This document shows positions 33,194 to 42,104 of a stretch of 64,000 nt of DNA, piece by piece (the stretch's first letter is position 1; every line of letters begins with the position of its first letter). The notes below the pieces were generated by a model. It searched no databases. It was not told the origin of the DNA and saw nothing but the letters and a program-made list of their open reading frames with translations. This DNA comes from Atopobiaceae bacterium (GTDB lineage Bacteria > Actinomycetota > Coriobacteriia > Coriobacteriales > Atopobiaceae). A program made the translations under genes and the position numbers. The DNA lies in NCBI GenBank assembly GCA_017941705.1, contig JAGAVX010000138.1:1-64000 (forward strand). The letters are read 5' to 3'.

Positions 33194-34162
33194 CTAGTCC
33201 TGCTTGCCGAGATAGGCCTCGACCACTTGCGGGTTGGCCTGGATCTCCTCGGGCGTTCCCTTGGCAATGACCTTGCCAAAGTTGAGCACCACGATGCCCT
33301 CGCAAATTCCCATGACCAGGTCCATGTCGTGCTCGATGAGCAGCACGGCGATCTGGAAGTCGTCACGGATCTTGACGATGTTGTCCATGAGCTCTTCGGT
33401 CTCGACCGGGTTCATGCCCGCAGCCGGCTCGTCGAGCAGCAGCAGCTTGGGACCAGTCGCAAGCGCACGTACGATCTCGAGCCTGCGCTGGGCTCCGTAA
33501 GGCAGCGAGCCCGCGATGTCATTGGCGTTGTCAGCCATGTTGAATACGTCGAGCAGCTCGAGCGCACGGTCGTGGAACTCCTTCTCGGAGAGCCAGTAGC
33601 GGGGCATGCGGAAGATACCGCTCCACATGCCGCAGTCGACCTGGTTGTGCAGGCCAATCTTTACGTTGTCCTCGACAGTGAGGCTGTCAAACAGTCGGAT
33701 GTTCTGGAAGGTTCGCGCGATGCCCTCTCGCGAGACGCGCGCGGTATCCATGCCCGCCGTGTCCACACCATCGAGCAGAATCGTGCCACGCGTGGGCTGG
33801 TACACCTTGGTCAATAGGTTGAAGACCGTGGTCTTGCCTGCGCCGTTGGGGCCGATGAGACCGGCGATCTCGGTCTTTCCCACCATGAGGTTGAGGTCCT
33901 CGACAGCCTTGAGGCCACCGAAGTCGATGCCCAGATGACGGCACTCGAGCACAGGAGTCTTGAGTGCGTCGCGCTCCGGCACTAGATAGTTGTTGGGCGG
34001 TGCGACCATCTTGGTGCGCTGTCGCTTTGGATGGGTCTCCCGTCCTTGCTCGACCCCTGCCGCAGCGGCACGTTCGCTCTGTGCCTTGTAGGTCCCCTCG
34101 GTACGCCCCCCAACGGGAGCGCTGCCGCTTTGCACCTTGTAGGTCTTCTCGTCGCGCGTCAC
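33194..34162 (-). CDS. livG: Branched-chain amino acid ABC transporter ATPase LivG with duplicated N-terminal extension
   Basis: The 322-residue ATPase has Walker A GPNGAGKTT, signature LPYGAQRRLE and Walker B LLLLDEPAAGMNP. LivG proteins are usually about 255 residues. Here about 65 extra residues precede the domain start (LECRHLGIDFGGLKAVED). The extension contains two 17-residue imperfect repeats, EKTYKVQSGSAPVGGRT and EGTYKAQSERAAAAGVE. The start is the GTG that overlaps the livM stop, backed by GGAGGTG seven bases upstream. The alternative ATG just before VAPPNNYLV has no ribosome site, so the extension is probably made. Confidence 0.9.
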   Translation of the reverse strand: MTRDEKTYKVQSGSAPVGGRTEGTYKAQSERAAAAGVEQGRETHPKRQRTKMVAPPNNYLVPERDALKTPVLECRHLGIDFGGLKAVEDLNLMVGKTEIAGLIGPNGAGKTTVFNLLTKVYQPTRGTILLDGVDTAGMDTARVSREGIARTFQNIRLFDSLTVEDNVKIGLHNQVDCGMWSGIFRMPRYWLSEKEFHDRALELLDVFNMADNANDIAGSLPYGAQRRLEIVRALATGPKLLLLDEPAAGMNPVETEELMDNIVKIRDDFQIAVLLIEHDMDLVMGICEGIVVLNFGKVIAKGTPEEIQANPQVVEAYLGKQD

Positions 34163-35247
34163 TGGGCGTCACCTCCCTCGATGGCATCGCCAAGCGCCTC
34201 GTCGTCGTCCTTGCGCGAAAGGCGTCCGCGCAGGCCGTCGATCGCCATGCGCACCTGGGCGTTGTTGGAGAACAGCATGACGGCGATCAGCACGATGGCG
34301 TAGATGAGCATGCGGAAGTCACCGATGAAGCGCAGCTTCTCGGGAAGGATCGTGAGCAGCGCCGCCGAGATGATGCCCCCGCGGATGTTGCCCATGCCGC
34401 CCAGAACCACGAATACCAGAATCAGGATCGAGGTGTTGAAGTCAAACTTCTTGGGAACGATGGACGAGAAGTTCATCGCGTAGAGCGCACCCGCCATGCC
34501 AGCCAGCGCGGCTGCCACGACAAACGCCATCAGGCGGTACTTCGTGGTGTCGATGCCCACGCTCTCGGCTGCGATGCGGTTGTCACGGACGGCCATGATG
34601 GCACGACCGGAGCGGCTGTTGACGAGATTGGTCACCACGAAGAGCGTGAACAGTACGAGCAGGAAGCCCGCAATGAACGACGAGAGCTTCTCGATGCCCA
34701 CGGCCCCCTGGGGACCGTTGATGAGCACCTTGCCTCCGTTCATGCCGAGCGACGCGGTATCCTTCATCGAGAAGTGAAGGCTGCCGTCATAGCCGACATA
34801 GAGGTTGTTGAGCAGGTTCTTGATGATCTCGCCAAAGGCGAGCGTGACGATGGCGAGGTAGTCACCCTGCAGACGCATGACCGGAATGCCCACCAGCACT
34901 CCCGCGAGGGCAGCGAAGCACCCGGCGATCAGCATTGCCACCAAAAGCCTCACGGGGCCGCTGGTGATTGCGGGAGCAAGTACCTGGGCGGCAACCAGTC
35001 CCGTGAACGCACCGACGCTCATGAAGCCCGCGTGACCGAGCGACAGCTCGCCCGATATGCCTACCACGAGGTTGAGCGAAATCGACAGGCAGATGTAGGC
35101 GGTAATGGGAACGAGCAGGCCGATCATCGAGCTCGAGATGGCATGCATCGAGGCGAGCGCCTGCATGATGACGAAGGCGACGATGACGATGGCATAGGTG
35201 ATGAGCGTATCGCGCGAAGCCTTGCTGAGGTTCTTGAGTCTATCCAT
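34159..35247 (-). CDS. livM: Branched-chain amino acid ABC transporter permease LivM
   Basis: The 362-residue permease has about nine membrane helices and the family motif GELSLGHAGFM near residue 65, with a cytoplasmic coupling region around RLQGDYLAIVTLAFGEI. It overlaps livG by four bases and starts six bases after the livH stop. The C-terminal tail (KDDDEALGDAIEGG) is acidic and unrelated to transport. Confidence 0.93.
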   Translation of the reverse strand: MDRLKNLSKASRDTLITYAIVIVAFVIMQALASMHAISSSMIGLLVPITAYICLSISLNLVVGISGELSLGHAGFMSVGAFTGLVAAQVLAPAITSGPVRLLVAMLIAGCFAALAGVLVGIPVMRLQGDYLAIVTLAFGEIIKNLLNNLYVGYDGSLHFSMKDTASLGMNGGKVLINGPQGAVGIEKLSSFIAGFLLVLFTLFVVTNLVNSRSGRAIMAVRDNRIAAESVGIDTTKYRLMAFVVAAALAGMAGALYAMNFSSIVPKKFDFNTSILILVFVVLGGMGNIRGGIISAALLTILPEKLRFIGDFRMLIYAIVLIAVMLFSNNAQVRMAIDGLRGRLSRKDDDEALGDAIEGGDAQ

Positions 35248-35253
35248 GGCTGC

Positions 35254-36135
35254 CTACACCTTCTCGTGGATCTCTTTGCCGAGCAGGCCGGCAGGACGGA
35301 TGAGGAGCACCACGATGAGCACGGCAAACACGATCGCATCGGCAAGCTGCGTCCCAATGTAGGCTTTGGCGAAGATCTCGATGATGCCCAGGAGCACTCC
35401 ACCGAGTGCTGCGCCTGGAATCGAGCCGATGCCACCGATGACGGCAGCCGTGAACGCCTTGATGCCGGGAAGCGAGCCCGTCGTGGGCATGAGCGTGGGA
35501 TAGGTGGAGCACAGCAGCACGCCGGCAATGGCCGCAAGACCAGAGCCGATGGCAAAGACCATCGAGATGGTCGTGTTGACGTTGATGCCCATGAGCTGCG
35601 CGGCGCCCTTGTCCTCGCTGCATGCGCGCATGGCCTTGCCCATCTTGGTGCGCGTGGTGAACAGCGTGAGACCCACCATGATCGCCACACAGGCCGCAAC
35701 CGTTACGAGCGAGATCGGGCTCACCGTGAGCTGCCCATTGAAGAGCTTGATCGAGGGCAGGTCGAGGATGGAGCGGAACGCCTTGGGATCGGCGCCCCAC
35801 ACCAGAAGCGCCGTGTTCTGGAGGAAGTAGCTCACACCAATGGCGGTGATCAGCACGGCAAGCGACGGAGCCTCACGCAGGGGCTTGTATGCAAGCCGTT
35901 CGACGACGATGCCCAGGCACGTGCAGCCGACAATCGACAGCAACACGGCAACCACCGGCGGCAGCCCTAGGTTGTTCATGGCTATGAAGCAGATGTAGCC
36001 TCCCACCATGATGACGTCTCCATGGGCAAAGTTGAGCATCTTGGCTATGCCATAGACCATCGTGTAGCCCAACGCGATGATGGCGTACACGCTTCCCAGG
36101 CTGATGCCGTTGATCATGTTGGTGATGAAGCCCAC
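35254..36135 (-). CDS. livH: Branched-chain amino acid ABC transporter permease LivH
   Basis: The 293-residue permease shows NGISLGSVYAIIALGYTMVYG and LNFAHGDVIMVGGY, both typical of LivH. I chose the GTG at 36135 (VGFITNMING) because GAGGAGG lies four bases upstream and family members begin here; the open frame extends 25 codons further. It is the first membrane gene after the binding-protein gene, behind an intergenic hairpin. Confidence 0.92.
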   Translation of the reverse strand: MGFITNMINGISLGSVYAIIALGYTMVYGIAKMLNFAHGDVIMVGGYICFIAMNNLGLPPVVAVLLSIVGCTCLGIVVERLAYKPLREAPSLAVLITAIGVSYFLQNTALLVWGADPKAFRSILDLPSIKLFNGQLTVSPISLVTVAACVAIMVGLTLFTTRTKMGKAMRACSEDKGAAQLMGINVNTTISMVFAIGSGLAAIAGVLLCSTYPTLMPTTGSLPGIKAFTAAVIGGIGSIPGAALGGVLLGIIEIFAKAYIGTQLADAIVFAVLIVVLLIRPAGLLGKEIHEKV

Positions 36136-36289
36136 GGTTCCTCCTCTCTTTCTTGGGGCCGAGCTGACCCTACGACCTTCGCAAGCCGCAGCGTGCTCGC
36201 GACACCTCACGCATTATGAGCCTGCCGCATCGCACCCACAGGCGCCATATCAAAATGTTTTGCAACAGACCAACTTATTCTAACAGCAT

Positions 36290-36317
36290 GCGGAGACCAC
36301 CGTACGGTGGTCTCCGC
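36290..36317 (-). terminator. Perfect palindrome between livJ and livH
   Basis: A 28-bp perfect palindrome (12-bp arms with GTAC centre) lies 27 bp after the livJ stop and about 155 bp before livH. No long T tract follows. Such hairpins commonly protect the upstream binding-protein mRNA or cause partial termination, which would give more binding protein than permease. Confidence 0.7.
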
Positions 36318-36343
36318 TGCAGGCATGCTATGCGGGGACGTGC

Positions 36344-37564
36344 CTACTCTTCGTCCAGCGGCATGTAGATGCCATTCTCGATGACCATGCCCTTGGGGGT
36401 CTTGGTGACCTCACCGGTCGTCGACCAGCTGGACTCGCCCGTCAGGCCGCTGTAGGTGAAGCTGGAATCGGTGAACTGCGCGATCAGCGCGTCACAGATA
36501 TCGCTGGCGGTCATGTCGGGCGTGATGCCGGCGGCCTCGATCGCCTGTGCGATCGCCTTGACGCAGTCGTAGGCGTCGGCGGCAAACTGGTTGGGGTTCT
36601 CACTCGTGCCAGCGGCCTTCTTGTAGGCCTCGACGAAGGCCTTGGTGGCGTCGTCCTCCGCCGTCGCGACGAAGGGGGTCAGCAGCATGACGCCCTCGGC
36701 CAGCGCGGTGTCGAAGCCCTCGAGCGTGAGGATGCCGTCCATGCCGTCAACGCCAAAGAACTTGGGAGCATAGTCCTGCTTCTTGGCCTCGGCCAGAATG
36801 AGCGATGCGGGCGTGTAGTAGATCGGGAGGAACAGGAGGTCGGCGCCCTTGCTCTTGGCGTCACCAACCTGAACCGAGAAGTCGGTCTGGTCGTCCGTGA
36901 AGGTCTGCGTCGACACGATATCGAGGTTGAGAGCCTTGGACTCGTCGATGAACTTCTGGTAGATGCCCGTAGAGTAGGCGTCCGCATTGTTGTAGATGAT
37001 GGCGATCTTGGTGCCGAGCTTCTTGTCTGCGATGTACTGGGCCGACGCGGTTCCCTGGTTGGGGTCGGTGAAGCACATCTGGAAGACGTTGTCCTTGCGC
37101 GGGTTGTCAGCACCGATCTCCTCGCCGCCGATGACGTTGACGGAGGAGGCGGACGGGGTCAGCTCGAAGATGCGGTCGGCATTGGTCTCGGTGGAGACGG
37201 CCACGCAGGGAGTGGTGGTCGTGGTGCCCACGAGAATCTGCATGCCCCAGTCCTTGAGCGTGTTGTAGGCGTTGACCGACTTCTCGGGGTCGTGCTCGTC
37301 GTCCTGCCAGTTGAGGTCCATCTTGATGGTACCGGCGGCATTGACCTCGTCGATGGCGACCTGTGCACCGTACTTGGTGGCGTTGCCGTAAATGGCTGCG
37401 GCACCCGTCACGGGGCCGATACCGCCGATCTTGAAGGTCGTGCCGTCATTGGAGGCGCTACCGCCATCAGAAGAGCCGCCGCCGCAACCAGCGAGGACGG
37501 CAGAGGCAGCAACGGCACCAGACAGCTGAACAAAGGAACGCCTGGACAGATTCAGGGTATTCAT
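36344..37564 (-). CDS. livJ: Branched-chain amino acid ABC transporter substrate-binding lipoprotein LivJ/LivK
   Basis: The 406-residue protein has a signal with a twin-arginine stretch (SRRSFVQLSG) and a lipobox LAGC (C27), so it is a membrane-anchored lipoprotein, possibly sent through Tat. The mature part has the periplasmic-binding-protein type I fold (FKIGGIGPVTGAAAIYGNAT at its start). It captures leucine, isoleucine or valine, or a related amino acid, for LivHMGF. The 256-bp upstream gap holds its promoter, which I could not place with confidence. Confidence 0.92.
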   Translation of the reverse strand: MNTLNLSRRSFVQLSGAVAASAVLAGCGGGSSDGGSASNDGTTFKIGGIGPVTGAAAIYGNATKYGAQVAIDEVNAAGTIKMDLNWQDDEHDPEKSVNAYNTLKDWGMQILVGTTTTTPCVAVSTETNADRIFELTPSASSVNVIGGEEIGADNPRKDNVFQMCFTDPNQGTASAQYIADKKLGTKIAIIYNNADAYSTGIYQKFIDESKALNLDIVSTQTFTDDQTDFSVQVGDAKSKGADLLFLPIYYTPASLILAEAKKQDYAPKFFGVDGMDGILTLEGFDTALAEGVMLLTPFVATAEDDATKAFVEAYKKAAGTSENPNQFAADAYDCVKAIAQAIEAAGITPDMTASDICDALIAQFTDSSFTYSGLTGESSWSTTGEVTKTPKGMVIENGIYMPLDEE

Positions 37565-37820
37565 AGCAATCCTTTCTCTCCCAACTCATGCCATGAAAGG
37601 CTTGTACCAGTACTGTAAGCTGTTTTTCCCCGATTCGAACCCGAATGGACAATAGTTTTCTGCTCTGAAATATGCGATTACGATAAACAAGGTAATCATT
37701 TTGTCGTGGGGCAAAGCGCGCCGCACGCGTGCCGCAACAGGTACGTTGTCGCATGTGACTGACCAGAAAGCAAGCGGGCAGCCCGTCGAGCCGCCCGCTT
37801 CATGGCATGTTTTGACGAGT
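37565..37820. other. Gap upstream of livJ
   Basis: The gap separates livJ from the end of the GRHF-repeat protein gene, both on the minus strand. It is AT-richer than its surroundings and should hold the livJ promoter. A sequence resembling a tRNA T-loop occurs near 37632-37652 but its stem does not pair. I see no gene. Confidence 0.5.
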
Positions 37821-39443
37821 CTATGCTTCGGCCGCATATCGGGGCGTCGCAAAGTGACGCCCGCGCTTCGAGGGCTTGGGCGCCGAACCCTCTGCCTCGC
37901 GCTTGTGAATCCTGAGGGGGCTCGTGCCACCCTCTATCACGCGCAGATGGGCATGGGTCGAGCTGCGCAGCACTTCCGAGCCATTGTGCGAGAGCTCGTC
38001 GCGCAGCAGGTAGTCAACGTAGGTCTCCGTGTCCACGACCTCGGGATGTGCCGCGGGAACCCTGAACGGAATGAATCCGGTCGACGGCTCAAGCCCATCG
38101 GGGTCGTCGATCGTCGCCGGGCCACCAACCACGTCCTGGAAGACGGCAGGGGTGTCGCGTGCGATGGTCTCCCCCATAGCCTCGAGCGCCTGCTCCCAAA
38201 CGTCCTCGTGCTTGAGGTCTTCGACGCTGCGACGCTCGGGGAACATGCCCTCGTCGACCTCGGCGACATGACGAGAGATGTATGAGGCTCGTGACGAGCC
38301 CCCCTGGGCATCGACTTGCTGCACGCTCACAACCTCACGCTGTGCGGTATCCTCGAGCTTGGAGTTGACTCCCGTAAGGCTCGCCAGGGCAGGAACGAGC
38401 TTCTGGTCGAACCATGTCGGCTGGACCTCTTCGACCGTACCGTCCGCACGCGGTATGAGGGGAACCCCATCGAGCGGATTGCCCCCCAGTCGGTCCTGCA
38501 GAACCTCACGCACGCTCCTGCGATGCTCAGAGATGCGCTGACGGAGCTTGCCGGTGATGCCTGCGGGTTCGACCTCTCGCTGCGTCGTTGCACGCGGCTT
38601 GGCAGGCTTCTCGGGCCTGGCATTGTCGAGGAACGAGAAGGTGTCGCTTGGAGACACTGCACGTGAGGTCACATAGGATCCGGGGACAGGCTTGGCATAG
38701 CGTGACTCGATGACGGGTAGTTGTGCAAGGCGCTCGTGAACCGGCCTTGTCTGGCTGTTCGGTACGCTCGCCACAACAGGCACAACCGGTACGGCAACGG
38801 GAACCCGAGCGGAATCGCTCTTAGTCTGGGCGGAGACAGTGGCATGCGTGGACTTTTGGCCCGATGCGACATGCCTGGCAGCACCCTTAAAGTGACGCCC
38901 GCGAGGAGCGGACACGCCGTTCTCGGGCTTTTGGTCCTGAGGCTGTTCGGACATCTTGCCAGCAGACGCAAAGTGACGGCCCTTACGCTTTGCCGGCGAT
39001 TGTGCCACGACGTGTGCCGACGCCATGGAGGCGCTGTGGCGCGGACGGCGCTTCTCAGAGGCTTTCTTGCCCGCATTGACCACCGGAATGTCAATCGTTA
39101 TCTGTCCCGTGCGGAAGCGTCCCAGGTCACCCGTGGGATCGTCGTCCTCATCCACTTGCGAACGCACGAGATTGAGCGATGACGAGCTCCAGAAGTCATC
39201 CACATCCTGGCTGGCATCCTCACTCTCAGTCCGCCGACGTGAGATGTGGTCTGCCACGAAGGCGATACCACCCGCGATGGCGGCACCCGCAAGGCATCCG
39301 ACAACAAACTGCAAGAGCAGCGAGCCGGCAACCGCATCGCCAATCCCCTCGAGCAGCGAAAGCTGCACGATCTTGGACTGGCCTACCTGGGTGCCTCCCA
39401 AGAGCCCTGCGAACACCGCTGGATGACTACCTAGTTCCGTCAT
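37821..39443 (-). CDS. Membrane-anchored protein with repeated GRHF motifs, unknown function
   Basis: I do not recognise the family. The 540-residue protein has one hydrophobic stretch near the N-terminus (about residues 38-66) and then a long, polar, low-complexity cytoplasmic or surface region. That region has four copies of a basic motif around RHF: RRPRHSAS at 132-139, RKGRHFAS at 153-160, PRGRHFKGA at 180-188 and RGRHFAT at 527-533, the last almost at the C-terminus. An ordered segment may lie at about 290-470 (ITGKLRQRISEHRRSVREVL, WFDQKLVPALASL, and later acidic helices). The ATG at 39443 has GGAGG upstream. It lies between rho and livJ and shares no clear role with them. Confidence 0.7.
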   Translation of the reverse strand: MTELGSHPAVFAGLLGGTQVGQSKIVQLSLLEGIGDAVAGSLLLQFVVGCLAGAAIAGGIAFVADHISRRRTESEDASQDVDDFWSSSSLNLVRSQVDEDDDPTGDLGRFRTGQITIDIPVVNAGKKASEKRRPRHSASMASAHVVAQSPAKRKGRHFASAGKMSEQPQDQKPENGVSAPRGRHFKGAARHVASGQKSTHATVSAQTKSDSARVPVAVPVVPVVASVPNSQTRPVHERLAQLPVIESRYAKPVPGSYVTSRAVSPSDTFSFLDNARPEKPAKPRATTQREVEPAGITGKLRQRISEHRRSVREVLQDRLGGNPLDGVPLIPRADGTVEEVQPTWFDQKLVPALASLTGVNSKLEDTAQREVVSVQQVDAQGGSSRASYISRHVAEVDEGMFPERRSVEDLKHEDVWEQALEAMGETIARDTPAVFQDVVGGPATIDDPDGLEPSTGFIPFRVPAAHPEVVDTETYVDYLLRDELSHNGSEVLRSSTHAHLRVIEGGTSPLRIHKREAEGSAPKPSKRGRHFATPRYAAEA

Positions 39444-39820
39444 GCACCGCACCTCCAACTAACCCTTGCGCGGTATTACGAAAGCACGTCACGATGAGAC
39501 CTCGAGCGGAACATGTTGGTGATCAGGCGGCGTGCTTCGTTTTATGTGTGTGTACCGTCACGATCGAGCGTCGGGGCATATTGCCCGGACAAGTTTAAAC
39601 TTTACCCAACTTCTCACAAAATGCAAGGAACACGGCATCCTTTAGGACAAATTGCCCGATCTCCACTGTAAGAGGCTCACTCCACTTTGGCGCCCCACCC
39701 CCCAGACGCCACACAAGCGTCCAGACAAAGCGAGGTGCGCCCAAGGAAGGTTCCTTGGACGCACCTCGAACTTGATTGACACATGCCGTGACATACCACG
39801 GCGCCAGACGCGGGATGCCC
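39444..39820. other. 377-bp gap between rho and the GRHF protein gene
   Basis: It holds the rho terminator at 39731-39768 and, nearer 39443, probably the promoter of the GRHF gene. A 9-bp direct repeat CGTCACGAT occurs at 39487-39495 and 39556-39564 and may be a binding site. I see no gene. Confidence 0.5.
39731..39768 (-). terminator. Terminator of rho
   Basis: A stem of 18 bp with one mismatch (CGAGGTGCG..CGCACCTCG and CCAAGGAA/TTCCTTGG) around a GG loop lies 50 bp past the rho stop, followed on the minus strand by CTTTG. Confidence 0.8.
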
Positions 39821-41851
39821 TTACATGACGATATCGCTCTGTTGCGCCTTGCGTGCCGAGCGAATGAGGAACTCCTGGTTGTCCTTGGTGCTCTTGAGCC
39901 CCTTGACCAGTGCGTTTGCGGCGCGTTCGGTATTGTTCATGTTGGCGAGGATCCGCCTGATGCCCCACACGAATGGCTGCAGCTCGGCCTCGATGAGCAA
40001 GTCCTCGTTGCGCGTGCCCGAGGCAACCGGGTCGATGGCCGGGAAAATGCGCTTGTCGGCGAGGTCGCGGTCGAGCTTGAGCTCCATGTTGCCAGTACCC
40101 TTGAACTCCTCGAAGATGACCTCGTCCATCTTCGATCCCGTGTCGACCAGTGCCGACGCAAGAATGGTGAGCGAGCCACCGTTCTCGATGTTTCGGGCAG
40201 CACCGAGGAACTTCTTGGGTGGGTAGAGGGCTGCCGAATCGACGCCGCCCGACAGGATGCGACCGGACGCGGGCTGCGCCAGGTTGTAGGCACGAGCGAG
40301 GCGCGTGATGGAGTCGAGCACGACGACGACGTCCTCACCAAGCTCGACCAATCGCTTGGCATGCTCGATGACCAGTTCGGACACCTTGGTATGGTTGTCC
40401 GCCGGCATGTCGAAGGTCGATGCGACGACCTCGCCGCGGATCGACCGCTCCATGTCGGTCACCTCTTCGGGGCGCTCGTCCACCAGCAGGCAGAACAGGT
40501 GCACCTCGGGATTGTTGACTGCAATGGACTGGCAGATGCGCTTGAGCACGGTGGTCTTGCCGGCCTTGGGCGGCGACACGATCAGGCCGCGCTGACCCTT
40601 GCCGATGGGCGCCACCAGGTCAATCGCACGACCGGTGATGGAATCCTGCCCATGCTCCATGACCAGGCGCTCGTTAGGATAGATGGGTGTCAGGTCACGG
40701 AAGCGGGGGCGCTTGCGCATCTCCTCGGGACTCTTTCCGTTGACCGTATCGATCTGGTGCAGGGGAGGATACTTGTTGCCCGAGCGGGAGGGAGCCAGCG
40801 AGCCCACGATCTTGTCGCCATAGCGCAGGCCATACTGGCGGATAATCTGCTGGTGCACGAACGCATCGCTATCGCCAGCCATGTAGTTTCCGGTGCGCAG
40901 GAAGCCGTAGCCCTCGCTCTGGATCTCGAGGACACCCGAGACTGGGCGGAAGCCCTCCGCCAGAGCGGCGGCCTCGTAGATTGCCTCGGCGAGGTCCTTC
41001 TTGCGAACACCCGCATACTCGACCCCAAGCTCTGCGGCCTTGATTCGCAGGTCCGCGACCTTCATCTCGGCAAGCTCCTCGCGCGTAAGAGAGGGCTCGA
41101 GGGCCTGTTCCTGCTGGTTGCGCCTGTTGCGACGACGGTTCTGGTTGTTACGCCGCCCGTTCTGCTGGCCGCCGTTTCCATTGCCGCCATTGTTGTTCTG
41201 CTGCGCGTTCGACGAATCGCCAGAGCCATTGCGGCGACGACGGCGTGATTGGCCATTGGATTGACCGTTGAGGGCGTCTGCCTCCGCCAGCGTCGTCGCG
41301 GGAGCCCCCATCGGGATGGAGCTCGCCTGAGTCGCCTCCTGAGTGGCGCGCGTCATCTCCTCGATGCGCATCTGGGCATCCATCTGCGCCTGTGCGCTGG
41401 CGTCCGCCACCATCTGGCCGGAAACGTCGGATGTGTCGGAGCTCATCCCTTCGCCCTCGACAGTCTCCGCGGCCTTTTTGGATGAACGGCGCTTGGGAGC
41501 CGGTTCAGCAGCCTCTGCCTCGGGAGACGTGGACTCCTCGGCTGTCTGGCTGTCCTGCTCGGCCTCAGCCTTGCGGGGACGACCACGGCGGCGCTTGGGT
41601 GCAGGAGCCTCCTCGCCATCCTCAGCAGCGACGGCAGTATCTGCAGCCTCAACGTCCGCCTTGCGTGGACGGCCACGACGCCGCTTTGGTGCAGGAGCCT
41701 CCTCGCCATCCTCGGCAGCGACGGCAGTATCTGCAGCCTCAGCATCCGCCTTGCGTGGACGGCCTCGACGCCGCTTGGGTGCGGAGGCCTCCTCTATCGC
41801 AGGCTCTATCGTGACATCAGGTTCCTGACTTACCGTGGTCTCTTCGGCCAT
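39821..41851 (-). CDS. rho: Transcription termination factor Rho with AT-hook-like N-terminal repeats
   Basis: The 676-residue protein is much longer than E. coli Rho (419). The C-terminal 420 residues are standard Rho: RNA-binding domain (LEIQSEGYGFLRTGNYM), Walker A PPKAGKTT, Walker B VVVVLDSITRLARAY and the Q/R-loop region around LSGGVDSAALYPPKK. The N-terminal insertion, as in many Actinobacteria, starts with three tandem 28-residue repeats carrying APKRRRGRPRKA, an AT-hook-like core in an acidic background. An Asn/Gly/Arg-rich stretch near residues 220-250 follows. The ATG at 41851 has AAAGG upstream. Extra DNA or RNA binding by the repeats is inference. Confidence 0.95.
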   Translation of the reverse strand: MAEETTVSQEPDVTIEPAIEEASAPKRRRGRPRKADAEAADTAVAAEDGEEAPAPKRRRGRPRKADVEAADTAVAAEDGEEAPAPKRRRGRPRKAEAEQDSQTAEESTSPEAEAAEPAPKRRSSKKAAETVEGEGMSSDTSDVSGQMVADASAQAQMDAQMRIEEMTRATQEATQASSIPMGAPATTLAEADALNGQSNGQSRRRRRNGSGDSSNAQQNNNGGNGNGGQQNGRRNNQNRRRNRRNQQEQALEPSLTREELAEMKVADLRIKAAELGVEYAGVRKKDLAEAIYEAAALAEGFRPVSGVLEIQSEGYGFLRTGNYMAGDSDAFVHQQIIRQYGLRYGDKIVGSLAPSRSGNKYPPLHQIDTVNGKSPEEMRKRPRFRDLTPIYPNERLVMEHGQDSITGRAIDLVAPIGKGQRGLIVSPPKAGKTTVLKRICQSIAVNNPEVHLFCLLVDERPEEVTDMERSIRGEVVASTFDMPADNHTKVSELVIEHAKRLVELGEDVVVVLDSITRLARAYNLAQPASGRILSGGVDSAALYPPKKFLGAARNIENGGSLTILASALVDTGSKMDEVIFEEFKGTGNMELKLDRDLADKRIFPAIDPVASGTRNEDLLIEAELQPFVWGIRRILANMNNTERAANALVKGLKSTKDNQEFLIRSARKAQQSDIVM

Positions 41852-42104
41852 GGACCATACCTTTCTACAGCAATGTGGCATTCATCGCCAATTGGTATCG
41901 GCGAACTTGTCTGAGTTTTGATCAGAGATTTAAAGCGCAGAACAACACCGCGCATGCTATGGATGCGGTTACTATAGCAGAACTCCAAGCGACACATAAT
42001 CGTCGTCTTGCATAATGCGACAAATAACTTCTGGCTGAATGCCGTAAAGAGAGGCGGCCATGCACATTACGTCATGGCCGCCGAGGATTTCTTGATGCAG
42101 GAGC
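41852..42104. other. Gap upstream of rho
   Basis: The gap holds the rho promoter and leader, which I could not define in detail, and the terminator of the MarR gene at 42053-42082. I see no gene. Confidence 0.5.
42053..42082 (-). terminator. Terminator of the MarR-type gene
   Basis: GGCGGCCATG (42053-42062) pairs perfectly with CATGGCCGCC (42073-42082). On the minus strand it is followed by TCTCTTT. Confidence 0.8.

Noticed and set aside
33964-35970. 668-codon plus-strand open frame opposite livG, livM and livH
   Set aside because: It is a shadow of three well-conserved genes, typical of high-GC DNA, with biased His/Asp/Arg composition.
37625-37660. tRNA T-arm-like sequence (GGTTCGAATC on the minus strand)
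   Set aside because: The five bases on each side of the loop do not pair and no acceptor or anticodon arm is present.
41520-41770. Intergenic-type tandem repeat of 84 bp
   Set aside because: The repeat is inside the rho reading frame and keeps the frame, so it is a protein repeat.
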